Shown here: piece by piece, positions 27,857-36,420 of the stretch | Layout of the letters: every line of letters starts with the position of its first letter | Position numbering within the stretch: position 1 is the stretch's first letter | NCBI GenBank assembly: GCA_021772985.1 | Contig: JAJFKX010000008.1 | Coordinates: forward strand, 226,229-290,228 | Length of the DNA stretch: 64,000 nucleotides | Source: Gammaproteobacteria bacterium | GTDB lineage: Bacteria; Pseudomonadota; Gammaproteobacteria; Xanthomonadales; Wenzhouxiangellaceae | Direction: 5' to 3' | Position numbers and translations under genes: made by a program | The notes under the pieces: generated by a model | What the model saw: only the letters and a program-made list of their open reading frames with translations | The model's database searches: none | Told to the model about the DNA's origin: nothing

Positions 27857-28611
27857 TAGTGATATCCAAGACGGGTTAATAGAGGGTTAATGATTTTTGC
27901 GCATTTGCGTTTATCTGAACGGCTCCAGTTATGCCAGCGCGGTGCTAACTTGTCCTGTCTTGATTGATTTTCAGTACCCGGCGCAACGTTGATAGGTTTG
28001 CTGCGGGTAAATTCTGCGGCAGCCTTGGAATGCTCAAGTCCTAAGAAATCAAATATCAGTTGGAAACACTGATCAGGTTGTCTTACCAAAGTTTCATAGC
28101 GAATTTCGAGAACCCGCTCTGGACAATGTGCTTGCAGAGACAATCCCGCCATTACATGATTTTGCCATGTGGTCACCGCTGTTGAAATATTCCATTGCCA
28201 CATGCGCTGCATGGAATCAGCTACCTGGCGGCCATCTCTAATGATGAAAAGAAATTGCGCAGCTGGAAACATCAGTGCCAATTGTTCGGCAATCAATGTA
28301 TAACTGGGCGTTTGTTCCACCCAGCGCTTACCATCAGCCCGTGACGCATATAATGCAGCAAGCCCATTTCCAAGGTATTGTGCAAATTCGGCAAGTTCGA
28401 CCTGTTGTTCCAGTAACCAGCTGTGCGGCGCATATTTCAGGCCGAGTTGATAAGCAGGTTGTAATGCCTTGGCAATGGGTGTTAAAAATTCAGATTCCTC
28501 ACTGCCCCATAACTTTTCATGTTGAAGCAATGACCAGTGTAAAATCGAAGTACCTGACCTTGGGCTGCCGATAATAAATATCGGCGCATTATTTATTGGA
28601 CTGGTGATAAT
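27856..28611 (-). CDS. PAPS-dependent sulfotransferase-like protein without a standard start codon
   Basis: The frame begins with ATT immediately after the gcvH TGA and stays open for 251 codons. The P-loop IFIIGSPRSGTSILHWS (about residues 10-26) and the 3'-phosphate motif FLFIIRDGRQVADSMQR define a sulfotransferase fold. No ATG, GTG or TTG lies before the P-loop; the first TTG (28530) would remove it. An ATG at about 28587 is in another frame. Options are an ATT or ATA start coupled to gcvH termination, readthrough of the TGA into a GcvH fusion, or a one-base indel. It couples to tag downstream. The substrate is unknown. Confidence 0.7.
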   Translation of the reverse strand: MITSPINNAPIFIIGSPRSGTSILHWSLLQHEKLWGSEESEFLTPIAKALQPAYQLGLKYAPHSWLLEQQVELAEFAQYLGNGLAALYASRADGKRWVEQTPSYTLIAEQLALMFPAAQFLFIIRDGRQVADSMQRMWQWNISTAVTTWQNHVMAGLSLQAHCPERVLEIRYETLVRQPDQCFQLIFDFLGLEHSKAAAEFTRSKPINVAPGTENQSRQDKLAPRWHNWSRSDKRKCAKIINPLLTRLGYH

Positions 28612-28998
28612 TCAGTCTGCGATTAAGTCCGCATATTGTTCAGCATCCATCAGCTCATCCAATTGCGCATCATCAGTCGAGGAGGTTTCGAACAACCAGC
28701 CATCACCATAACAATCGGTATTGATCAAATCAGGCTCATCTTCGAGACTGTCGTTGATAGCGGTTATGCTGCCGGTAATGGGCGCATAAATATCAGAGGC
28801 GGCCTTGACTGACTCAACCACGCCGCAGGCATCACCACTGCCCACATCTGTTTCAACTTCAGGCAGTTCTACGAACACCAACTCGCCCAGTTGGCTTTGT
28901 GCATGATCAGTGATTCCGACGCGCCAGTTGCCATCGTCCTGCAGTTCCAGCCATTCGTGGCTTTCGGTATAGCGTAAGTCCTTGGGTATATCGCTCAT
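28612..28998 (-). CDS. gcvH: GcvH, glycine cleavage system H protein
   Basis: 128 residues, the standard length. YTESHEWLEL starts the fold and GVVESVKAASDIYAPI holds the lipoylated lysine; the hydrophobic C-terminus with WLFE is usual. It carries the aminomethyl group between the P, T and L proteins. It follows gcvT by 193 bases. The P-protein gene is not in the window. The TGA stop is followed in frame by the sulfotransferase ORF. Confidence 0.96.
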   Translation of the reverse strand: MSDIPKDLRYTESHEWLELQDDGNWRVGITDHAQSQLGELVFVELPEVETDVGSGDACGVVESVKAASDIYAPITGSITAINDSLEDEPDLINTDCYGDGWLFETSSTDDAQLDELMDAEQYADLIAD

Positions 28999-29191
28999 TA
29001 CTCGGTTTCGCTGTTGTTTTCAGGTAGCAAAATAGTGCCGCAAGTTGCGGTTATCTGCAATGCCTAATGTGGATATTATTTTGTTCCAGAAGCTATCCTT
29101 CCGGTAGAGGCTGGAGTTCATCTGTTACAGCTGCCGTTGATCTGAATCATTGCCGGCATGGGGATAACACAGATCATAGCTGTGTGAAGCA

Positions 29192-30292
29192 TTAAGCGAC
29201 ACCATCCAAAGCCTGTCCCTTTCGTACAAACATGGGCTTAACAACCCGCGCATTATATCGCTTGCCTCGTATCTCCACTTCGCAATGATCCTGGACTTCA
29301 CGACTGACCCTGGCCATGCCAATCGGTTTTTCGATGGTGGGAGAAAAGGTGCCACTGGTGACAATGCCAACCTGCCGATCATCCAGGAAGACCTTATAAC
29401 CGCTGCGCATCACAGTGCGTTGGTCGATCACCAACCCAACAAGTTTATGCTTTACACCCTGCTGCTTTTGTTCCGATAGGGCTTGCCTGCCGATAAAATC
29501 GCGAGTATCCGGTTCCCAGGCGACTGTCCAGGATAGGCCACACTCCAAAGGTGAAACCGAAGCATCCATATCCTGCCCGTATAGACACATGCCCGCTTCC
29601 AGCCGCAGGGTATCTCTGGCACCTAACCCACAGGGTGTTACGCCTGCCTGAATCAGTGCCTGCCACAATCTCACCGCCTGTGCGGCAGGCAGCATGATTT
29701 CGAAACCATCCTCACCGGTATATCCGGTCCTGGCAATGATGGTATCCCCTTCGCGTAAGGTGTTAAATGGTTTAAGTGCTTGAATGGTGTCTGCATGAGC
29801 AGCCAGTTGTTGAGTTAAGTGAGTTTCAGCCTGTGGTCCCTGCAATGCCAGCAAAGCCAATTCAGGTCGTTCTGTGATATTGACCGAAAAACTGCCTGCC
29901 TGTTGGTTGATCCAGTCCAGGTCCTGAGCCCGGGTAGCAGCATTGACCACGATACGATAGTCATCATCGGCAAAGAAGTACACAATCAAATCATCCAGAA
30001 TGCCGCCCTGTTCATTTAACATGCAGGTATACAGTGCTTTACCGGGTATGGTCAGCTTATCGATATTATTAGCGACCAACTTACGTAGCAGGACAGCTGC
30101 TTCAGCGCCGGTAATATCAACAATGGTCATATGTGAGACATCAAACAAACCGGCTTGTCGCCGAACAGCGTGATGTTCTTCCATTACACCCTGATAGCGG
30201 GCGGGTAATTGCCAGCCGGCAAAGTCCACTATTTGCCCATTGAGGTCTAAGTGTTGTTGATATAAAGGTGTGTGTTGGGCGGCAGATGTCAT
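29192..30292 (-). CDS. gcvT: GcvT, glycine cleavage system aminomethyltransferase
   Basis: 366 residues with LFDVSHMTIVDITG, the folate-binding YTGEDGFEIMLP, LGARDTLRLEAGMCLYGQDMD, and the C-terminal GTFSPTIEKPIGMARV. It transfers the methylene group to tetrahydrofolate. The start MTSAAQHTPLYQQHLDL is typical. The 171 bases upstream hold a GCAGCTTAAGCTGC palindrome (30378-30391) but no glycine riboswitch that I can recognise. Confidence 0.96.
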   Translation of the reverse strand: MTSAAQHTPLYQQHLDLNGQIVDFAGWQLPARYQGVMEEHHAVRRQAGLFDVSHMTIVDITGAEAAVLLRKLVANNIDKLTIPGKALYTCMLNEQGGILDDLIVYFFADDDYRIVVNAATRAQDLDWINQQAGSFSVNITERPELALLALQGPQAETHLTQQLAAHADTIQALKPFNTLREGDTIIARTGYTGEDGFEIMLPAAQAVRLWQALIQAGVTPCGLGARDTLRLEAGMCLYGQDMDASVSPLECGLSWTVAWEPDTRDFIGRQALSEQKQQGVKHKLVGLVIDQRTVMRSGYKVFLDDRQVGIVTSGTFSPTIEKPIGMARVSREVQDHCEVEIRGKRYNARVVKPMFVRKGQALDGVA

Positions 30293-30463
30293 GCGTATTC
30301 CAATTGATCAGCTTGTTGAGTAACGATTTAAAATACAGCCGACAGCTCACCTGGCCAGCTAATGCAGTAGCTCAGATGCAGCTTAAGCTGCTTGAGTGGC
30401 TCTGGTGATCGTCAAGCGCGGATATTTTACGATAACTCCGCCGGCATTGTTGTTTTGATAAGT

Positions 30464-31693
30464 TTACTGTACCAGGCTGGTATCAACCTTTATCTCATTT
30501 TCGAGGGTGCGGTGTACCGGGCAGCGATCAGCAATTTCCAGCATGCGTTGGCGTTGCTGATCAGTTAAATCGCCGGTAATTGTGATCTGGCGGTGCAGCA
30601 GGTCAATTTTGCCTTCTGTTTTTTGGCAGTCCTCACAGTCTTTGGCATGGATTCGATCATGTCTGACATGGGTGATGACTTGTTCAACAGGTAGTTTTTT
30701 ATGCCGGGCATACATGTTGAGAGTCATCACGGTGCAGGTGCCCAGTGCTGCACACAAATGTGCATATGGGTCCGGACCGGTATCCAGCCCACCAACACCT
30801 GGTGGTTCATCTGCTATCCATTGGTGGCTGCCGGATTGTACTTTACAGGCAAACCCATCTGCAGTTCGGCCGGTTACCCTGACCCCATCTGCAACGAGGA
30901 CATCTGCAGCGTCGGCGGTTTTGTGGGTTTGCTCAATGGGGTCCAGATATCGGCTGGCCCAATGAGCAATAAGTATGCCGGCATATTGTGAATCCTCGGG
31001 ATTACTGAGCAAGTGATCGGCTTTATCCAGGCTGACAAAGCTTTTCGGGTGCAATGCGGCGGCAAAGATATTTTGAGCATTGCTGACATCTACGGTTTGA
31101 TCCAGTGGGGCATGCAGGACCAGCAGCGCGCGTTTTAAATTTCGCAAGCGGTTGGCGACATCCTGGTTGCGCACGTCATCAACAAACTCCTGGCGAATCC
31201 GAAATGGTCTGCCGCCCAGGTTGACTACTGCTGAGCCTGATTTCTGGATGGTGTCCAGGTCGCCTTCCATATGATGCAGAACATGTCTGGGCTCAGCCGG
31301 CGCATTAATCGAAGCGACGGCACGACAACTGTCGATATGCGGTGCGGCTGCCAGAACTGCGGTGCCACCCAGCGAATGGCCAACCAGGACCTGTATCGGT
31401 TGATGGTTTTGCGCCAGCCAGTCGGCGGCTGCCAATAAGTCATCGACATTGGCGGAAAAGCTGCTGTCTGCAAAGTCGCCTTCACTTTGGCCCAGGCCGG
31501 TAAAGTCAAAGCGCAAAACAGCAATACCCTGATCGGCCATCGCCCGGGTGATGTGCACTGCTGCCCGAATTTTTCGGGTACAGGAGAAACAATGGGCAAA
31601 CAAGGCGAACGCACGTGGCTCACCAGTTGCCGGCATTTCCAGGTCGCCAGTCAGTGTTAAACCTTCCTGATTTTTAAATTGAACACGGGCCAT
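30464..31693 (-). CDS. fusion of alpha/beta hydrolase and OsmC-type peroxiredoxin
   Basis: 409 residues. Residues 1-260 are a serine hydrolase with the oxyanion region LFAHCFSCTR, nucleophile GHSLGG, acid in HAPLDQTV and histidine in DKADHLLS. Residues 270-409 are an OsmC/Ohr domain with the thiol cysteines in GTCTVMTLNMYA and ADRCPVHRTLE. The fusion is a known arrangement ('bifunctional alpha/beta hydrolase/OsmC'). OsmC domains reduce organic hydroperoxides; the hydrolase substrate is unknown. It is divergent from the adenosyltransferase gene. Confidence 0.9.
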   Translation of the reverse strand: MARVQFKNQEGLTLTGDLEMPATGEPRAFALFAHCFSCTRKIRAAVHITRAMADQGIAVLRFDFTGLGQSEGDFADSSFSANVDDLLAAADWLAQNHQPIQVLVGHSLGGTAVLAAAPHIDSCRAVASINAPAEPRHVLHHMEGDLDTIQKSGSAVVNLGGRPFRIRQEFVDDVRNQDVANRLRNLKRALLVLHAPLDQTVDVSNAQNIFAAALHPKSFVSLDKADHLLSNPEDSQYAGILIAHWASRYLDPIEQTHKTADAADVLVADGVRVTGRTADGFACKVQSGSHQWIADEPPGVGGLDTGPDPYAHLCAALGTCTVMTLNMYARHKKLPVEQVITHVRHDRIHAKDCEDCQKTEGKIDLLHRQITITGDLTDQQRQRMLEIADRCPVHRTLENEIKVDTSLVQ

Positions 31694-31766
31694 ATTGATA
31701 CTCTATGAACTATCTATAAGGAATCCTTGATACCATCATTCTACGTTTATTAAACATAGAAATCTC

Positions 31767-32318
31767 ATGGGCAATCGCTTATCCAAAATATATACGCGTA
31801 CCGGCGATGATGGCACTACCGGTTTGGGCGATGGCAGCCGTACCAGCAAAGACAGCTTGCGGGTGGAAGCTTTCGGTACGGTTGATGAATTAAACAGTGC
31901 AATTGGCTTGGTGCGTAGTTTTGCAACGGACAAATCAGTGGATGAATGTCTGGAGCAGGTCCAGCAGCAACTGTTCAATATTGGTGGTGAGTTGTGCATG
32001 CCTGGTATGACCCTGTTGGAAAAAAAGCAGGTGGGTGTTCTGGAAAGCCAATTGGACAACTTCAACGATACGCTGCCGCCTTTACAGGAATTTATTTTGC
32101 CCGGCGGCGGGTATGCAGCTGCACACACACATTTGGCACGTACCATCTGTCGTCGTGCCGAACGCAGAGTGCTGTCGTTGTCACGGGAAGCCGAATTGAA
32201 TGAGCCTGTGTTGCGTTATCTGAATCGCTTATCAGATTTGCTGTTTGTTATTGCACGGGTTTTGAGCAGAGTGGATGCCCAGCCGGAAGTGCAATGGGAT
32301 CACGATCGCCGGAAATGA
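31767..32318 (+). CDS. PduO-type cob(I)alamin adenosyltransferase
   Basis: 183 residues. The N-terminal ATP site is TRTGDDGTTGLGDGSRTSKDS, followed by EAFGTVDELNSAIG. The trimer and active-site stretch ICRRAERRVLSLS and a helical bundle to the end complete the family pattern. It makes adenosylcobalamin from ATP and cob(I)alamin. No other cobalamin gene is near, so it probably serves salvage. Its TGA overlaps the next start (ATGA). Confidence 0.93.
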   Translation: MGNRLSKIYTRTGDDGTTGLGDGSRTSKDSLRVEAFGTVDELNSAIGLVRSFATDKSVDECLEQVQQQLFNIGGELCMPGMTLLEKKQVGVLESQLDNFNDTLPPLQEFILPGGGYAAAHTHLARTICRRAERRVLSLSREAELNEPVLRYLNRLSDLLFVIARVLSRVDAQPEVQWDHDRRK

Positions 32319-33229
32319 CATTGATTCTCAGCCATCCTGATTGTCTGGCGCATCAACCGCCTGGCGATCATCCGGAATCACCGGCAAGGCTGGAGGCTGT
32401 GATCGAGGCATTGCAGGGTATGCCCGGGCAGGAATGGAGGTCAGCGCCCTTGGCCAGCGGTGAGCAATTGCTGTTAGCTCATCCAGCCGGTTATCTGGAT
32501 AGTTTGGAAAAAAGGCATGCCGGCATGACCGATGAGCCACTTGCACTTGATCCGGATACCTGGATAAGCAAGACCAGTTTGCTGGCCGGGCAACGGGCAG
32601 CAGGTGCAATATGCGCTGGAATTGATGCGGTGATGCAGCAGCACACCAAAAGGGTTTTTTGTGCCGTCAGGCCGCCGGGTCATCATGCAGAGCGCGCTAC
32701 TGCAATGGGATTTTGTTTGTACTCAAGCGTTGCCATCGGGGCGCTGCATGCAGTTGCTGAGTATGGTTTACAGCGGGTTGCGATTGTGGACTTTGATGTG
32801 CACCAGGGTAACGGTACGGAAGACGTGGTTGCCGGACACTCACTCATTCATTACTTTGCTTCACATCAAGTGCCGTTATATCCGTTTTGCGATCAGGATA
32901 TAGAGCGACCGGAGAATTTGAATTATTGTGCATTGCCCGGCGGTTGCGACAGTGCCATATTCAGGCAAACATGGAATGAACAGTTATTACCCGGGTTGAT
33001 TAATTTCCAACCTGAATTAATGCTTATTTCTGCAGGCTTTGATGGCCATCAGCAAGACCCATTGGCGCAATGTGAATTGCAAACTGAAGATTATGGCTGG
33101 ATTACTGAGCAGTTGGTCGGTATTGCAGACAGGTTTGCACAGGGCAGGATAGTATCAAGTATGGAAGGTGGATACGCTTTGTCTGCGCTGGCAGATAGCG
33201 CGGTATCTCATGTGCAAGCGTTAGGCTGA
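32315..33229 (+). CDS. histone deacetylase-family amidohydrolase
   Basis: 304 residues from the ATG overlapping the upstream stop. It has HPESPARLEAV, the catalytic pair in RPPGHHAERATAMGFC, zinc ligands in VDFDVHQGNGTED, and ISAGFDGHQQDPL, then SMEGGYALSAL. These are HDAC-fold enzymes that in bacteria usually hydrolyse acetylated polyamines or lysines. The exact substrate cannot be told. The 22-base frame extension upstream (to 32294) overlaps the adenosyltransferase and is not chosen. Confidence 0.9.
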   Translation: MTLILSHPDCLAHQPPGDHPESPARLEAVIEALQGMPGQEWRSAPLASGEQLLLAHPAGYLDSLEKRHAGMTDEPLALDPDTWISKTSLLAGQRAAGAICAGIDAVMQQHTKRVFCAVRPPGHHAERATAMGFCLYSSVAIGALHAVAEYGLQRVAIVDFDVHQGNGTEDVVAGHSLIHYFASHQVPLYPFCDQDIERPENLNYCALPGGCDSAIFRQTWNEQLLPGLINFQPELMLISAGFDGHQQDPLAQCELQTEDYGWITEQLVGIADRFAQGRIVSSMEGGYALSALADSAVSHVQALG

Positions 33230-33267
33230 TCGCCGGTCTTTGTTGTATACACATCGTAGTACAACCA

Positions 33268-34470
33268 ATGGCTATACTACACGCCAAAAACCCAAATGGA
33301 TCTGCTCGCATGGCTTCTCGTATTGTTGTAACGATTTTGTCTTTTTTAGTAAGCACGCCGATATTTGCTACCTGGTCGGTGGTTGTTTTTGATACCCAAA
33401 CCCAGGAAGTAGGTGTGGCATCCGCCACCTGTATTTCCAGAGAGCAATTTCCCGGTATTGATTTACGCGCCTTGTCTCCGGTGGTAGTAGTCGGTGAAGG
33501 GGCTGCAGCGGTTCAGTCTTTGATTGATGGTTCAGGTGAGCGGAGGGGGATTATAGAAAGTGGTATCCGGGCCGGTTTGGATAGCGACACTATCATCGCG
33601 CAGTTGGTTGCTCTGCCGAATACTGCTTCACACCAACACGGTGTCGTAGGTGCTGATGACAGCTCCGGGACTCAAACCGGAGCAAGCAACGGACCGCATG
33701 CCTCCGGGTTGGCCAGTAATGACGGGAGTTTGTATTACGCCATCCAGGGCAATGTACTGGCAGGCCCGGAAGTGGTCACTATGGCTGAACAGACATTGTT
33801 GAATACGGCTGGGGATCTTTCTGACCGGTTGATGGCGGCTATGGAGACAGCCCGTGATTTTGGTGGTGATGGACGTTGTTCATGCCCAGGCGGGCCGGAT
33901 GCAGATTCCTGTGGTTCACCTCCGCCGGCATTTGATAAGTCTGCACATGTAGGTTTTTTTGCGCTTTCCCGTTTTGGTGATCCGGATGACCCTGCCTGTG
34001 ATGCAAATGGTTGCGCTGATGGTGATTACTACCTGAATATCAATATTGCTGATCAACCTGCGGCGGCTGATGATCCGGTCAATCAGTTGCGTGATCAATT
34101 CGATACAATCCGAACTGGTTTGCTCAACCGGCCGGATGCTGTTCAGTCACAGGTCGAGTTTATTGAGGTAAGTGAAGGCTATTTATTGAGTCTTGAATTG
34201 CGAGATCATACCGGTCAACCACTGCTTGGCAGTGTAGATGATGTGACAATAGTACACGCACCGGAAAGCTCCAACAGTACAACTATCGGGCCGGTACAGG
34301 ATAACGGTGATGGCAGTTACAGTGCTTTACTGACTTTGGTTGGTGGTGCCGGCGATGATGTTTTCCTGATAACTATCCAGGATATGGCGAGAGTGTTGGT
34401 TATACCCCCTAAAACTGCAACTTTGCGTCAGGAAACTTTTTTCCAAAGCGGATTTGAAGCAAGCGGTTAA
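33268..34470 (+). CDS. secreted DUF1028 (Ntn-hydrolase-like) protein, copy 1
   Basis: 400 residues from 33268, or 386 from the ATG at 33310 (MASRIVV). The signal peptide ends FA before TWSVVVFDTQTQEVGVASATC, the DUF1028 start, so cleavage there would leave an N-terminal threonine of the kind used as nucleophile by Ntn hydrolases. The domain runs to about residue 270 and contains an extra cysteine-rich insert, DGRCSCPGGPDADSCGSPPP. A C-terminal beta domain follows (about 290-390). The tail is FFQSGFEASG. It is closely similar to the next gene, a tandem duplicate. The role is unknown; the catalytic idea is inference. Confidence 0.82.
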   Translation: MAILHAKNPNGSARMASRIVVTILSFLVSTPIFATWSVVVFDTQTQEVGVASATCISREQFPGIDLRALSPVVVVGEGAAAVQSLIDGSGERRGIIESGIRAGLDSDTIIAQLVALPNTASHQHGVVGADDSSGTQTGASNGPHASGLASNDGSLYYAIQGNVLAGPEVVTMAEQTLLNTAGDLSDRLMAAMETARDFGGDGRCSCPGGPDADSCGSPPPAFDKSAHVGFFALSRFGDPDDPACDANGCADGDYYLNINIADQPAAADDPVNQLRDQFDTIRTGLLNRPDAVQSQVEFIEVSEGYLLSLELRDHTGQPLLGSVDDVTIVHAPESSNSTTIGPVQDNGDGSYSALLTLVGGAGDDVFLITIQDMARVLVIPPKTATLRQETFFQSGFEASG

Positions 34471-34551
34471 TGTGCGCCAGCCATTATTGATAGCGTTCGA
34501 TGGGCTCCATAAGAAATTTTCCCATGTACAAGGAAACTGGATGTATTTAAT

Positions 34552-35715
34552 ATGATCAACCGTATTATTTCAGCAATTCTGCTTTATTTTTTCACTATTC
34601 CGGTTTTTGCTACCTGGTCTATTGTCGTTTTTGATACCCAGACCCAGGAAGTGGGTGTGGCTTCAGCTACTTGCTTGTCCAATGAGCAAGTGCCTGGCAT
34701 CGATTTATTGTCTGAGCTGGCTGTGATTGTAGTTGGTCAGGGCGGTGGTTCGGCACAATCAGCGCTGGATGCTTCAGGTGAGCGGCGGGGGATTATTGAT
34801 AGTGGTATCCGGGCGGGGATGAGTAGCCAGGAGATTGTTGCACAGCTGGTAACTTTACCGAATACCGGTATCAATCAACATGGTGTAGTCGGCGCCAATG
34901 AAAGCTCAGAAACCCATACTGGAGCAGCAACCTTTCCACATGCTGCTGGCGTAGCTAACAATGCCGGTGATTTGTATTACGCCATCCAGGGGAATGTGCT
35001 GGCAGGTGTGCAAGTGGTTACCATGACTGAACAGACACTGCTGAATACCGCTGGGGATTTGGCTGACAAAATGATGGCATCGATGGAAACAGCGCGCGAT
35101 TTTGGCGGTGATGGGCGTTGTTCTTGTCCAGGTGGTCCGGATGCGGATTCCTGCGGCTCACCACCACCGCCATTTGATAAGTCCGCCCATGTGGGTTTTT
35201 TGACGTTGTCGCGGTTTGGGGATGTGGATGATACCGTTTGTGACAGTACTGGTTGTGCTGATGGCGAGTATTATCTGAATATCAATATTGCTGCTCAACC
35301 GGCTGCAGCCGATGACCCGGTCAACCAGATGCGTGAACAGTTTGACGTGTTTCGGACCGGTTTGCTTAATCGCCCGGATGCAATCCAGTCGCAGGTAAGT
35401 TTTATTGAAGTCAGCGAAGGTGTTCTGTTAACCCTGGAGCTTCGGGATCATACTGGCCAACCGTTATTGAACGGAGTGGACAATGTAAATATTGAACATG
35501 CCCCGGGAAGTGCTGGTAACTTCACAATTGGTCTGGTTCAAGACAATAATGATGGAAGTTACAGCAGCGTACTGTCAGCAACTGCCGCCAATAATGGTGA
35601 CGATATTTTTTTGATAACTATTCAGGATATGGCAAGGGTCATTGTGATCCCGCCTGGGCGAGCAACGTTGAGAATAGAAACTTTTTTCCGTAATGGCTTC
35701 GAATCACTGGATTGA
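34552..35715 (+). CDS. secreted DUF1028 (Ntn-hydrolase-like) protein, copy 2
   Basis: 387 residues with the same layout as its neighbour. The signal peptide ends PVFA before TWSIVVFDTQTQ; the domain carries the same Cys insert (GRCSCPGGPDADSCGSPPPP); and the C-terminal domain ends FFRNGFESLD. Long stretches are identical, for example DFGGDGRCSCPGGPDADSCG, while the segments around residues 60-75 and 120-135 differ. The 81-base spacer has no clear terminator, so both may be on one mRNA. Divergence between the copies suggests either redundancy or different ligands. Confidence 0.82.
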   Translation: MINRIISAILLYFFTIPVFATWSIVVFDTQTQEVGVASATCLSNEQVPGIDLLSELAVIVVGQGGGSAQSALDASGERRGIIDSGIRAGMSSQEIVAQLVTLPNTGINQHGVVGANESSETHTGAATFPHAAGVANNAGDLYYAIQGNVLAGVQVVTMTEQTLLNTAGDLADKMMASMETARDFGGDGRCSCPGGPDADSCGSPPPPFDKSAHVGFLTLSRFGDVDDTVCDSTGCADGEYYLNINIAAQPAAADDPVNQMREQFDVFRTGLLNRPDAIQSQVSFIEVSEGVLLTLELRDHTGQPLLNGVDNVNIEHAPGSAGNFTIGLVQDNNDGSYSSVLSATAANNGDDIFLITIQDMARVIVIPPGRATLRIETFFRNGFESLD

Positions 35716-35775
35716 ACTGCTTGTCTAATTCAAGGCATTAGGCTTATTGAATTGTCAGTCATTGATGGAGTATAT

Positions 35776-35870
35776 AAAAATGCGGGGCAGGTACCTCACC
35801 GCCCCGCACAATCGCTTAAACCAACTTTCGTTGGATACGTACCAAAGCGATTCCAAACCTCCTGTTTGAA
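35776..35870 (-). ncRNA. candidate small RNA with intrinsic terminator
   Basis: Read on the minus strand, three hairpins follow each other. The first (35868-35854) is CAAAC/GTTTG with AGGAGG in its loop. The second is AATCGCTT/AAGCGATT (35845-35852 with 35810-35817) enclosing CCAAC/GTTGG. The last is TGCGGGGC/GCCCCGCA (35781-35788 with 35801-35808), followed by TTTTTATA. The last is a textbook intrinsic terminator for minus-strand transcription, yet no minus-strand gene lies upstream for several kilobases. An 85-codon minus ORF covers the area but has no family or start signal. The 5' end is not defined. Confidence 0.45.
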
Positions 35871-35973
35871 TATTTGTTTGCAAGCTATGACTGTGACCGG
35901 ATAGTGCCATATGTCTGGTTGAGAAATAGTTAACAATGGCAAAAAAAATTAATAAACCAAAATTGTTACTAAT

Positions 35974-35999
35974 CACCAACAAAGTTAACTTTGTTGGTG
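35974..35999. repeat. 26-base perfect palindrome
   Basis: The half-site CACCAACAAAGTT is followed at once by its exact complement AACTTTGTTGGTG. Short AATCA/TGATT arms flank it with a small offset. It could be a protein-binding operator or a hairpin near the 5' end of the candidate small RNA. Confidence 0.5.
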
Positions 36000-36420
36000 T
36001 GTGATTAAGCATGCTGTTTAAGCATATATTGATCCGCTAATCCGCTTTTGCTCATATCGATTTTTTGGCATCAATATCAATTAACCTGTCAATGCCTTTC
36101 CTTTTTTTTGGTTACAACGGTATGCATCTGCAAAGCGGTTGTAGCTAGGTGATAACGCACTATAGCCACTCGTAATATTCCGGTCAATTGATGGATCAAG
36201 TACGTTGATATGCCCAATTGCCCAGCTTGCTGTGGCCAGTGGCTGGCGGTGTTATTTTTTTCAATCAATTCAGCTTGGGTACAACAGCAAACCTTGAGTG
36301 ATTCGGGGCATTAGCTATCTGGCCGAATTGTCCGAGTATAGGAGGCTGGCTGTCGTTTGATCGTTGCATTCCCATGCCAGTCGAGCTACCTTGGCAACCA
36401 TTGTTTTACAGGGAACTGAT

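Larger units (their letters stand above)
35716..36420. other. 700-base non-coding interval with structured elements
   Basis: Between the second DUF1028 gene and the propeller gene no convincing protein gene is seen. The left part holds a candidate minus-strand small RNA with a terminator (35776-35870). The middle holds a 26-base perfect palindrome (35974-35999). The right part, about 36050-36420, is AT-rich and presumably holds the promoter of the propeller gene; nothing else is recognised in it. Confidence 0.5.

Noticed and set aside
30293..30463. Possible glycine riboswitch before gcvT
   Set aside because: The paired aptamer core expected for that class is not visible; only a GCAGCTTAAGCTGC palindrome is present.
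35755..36012. 85-codon minus-strand ORF in the non-coding interval
   Set aside because: It has no ribosome binding site or recognisable family, and its 3' part is made of terminator-type hairpins, so an RNA gene is the better reading.
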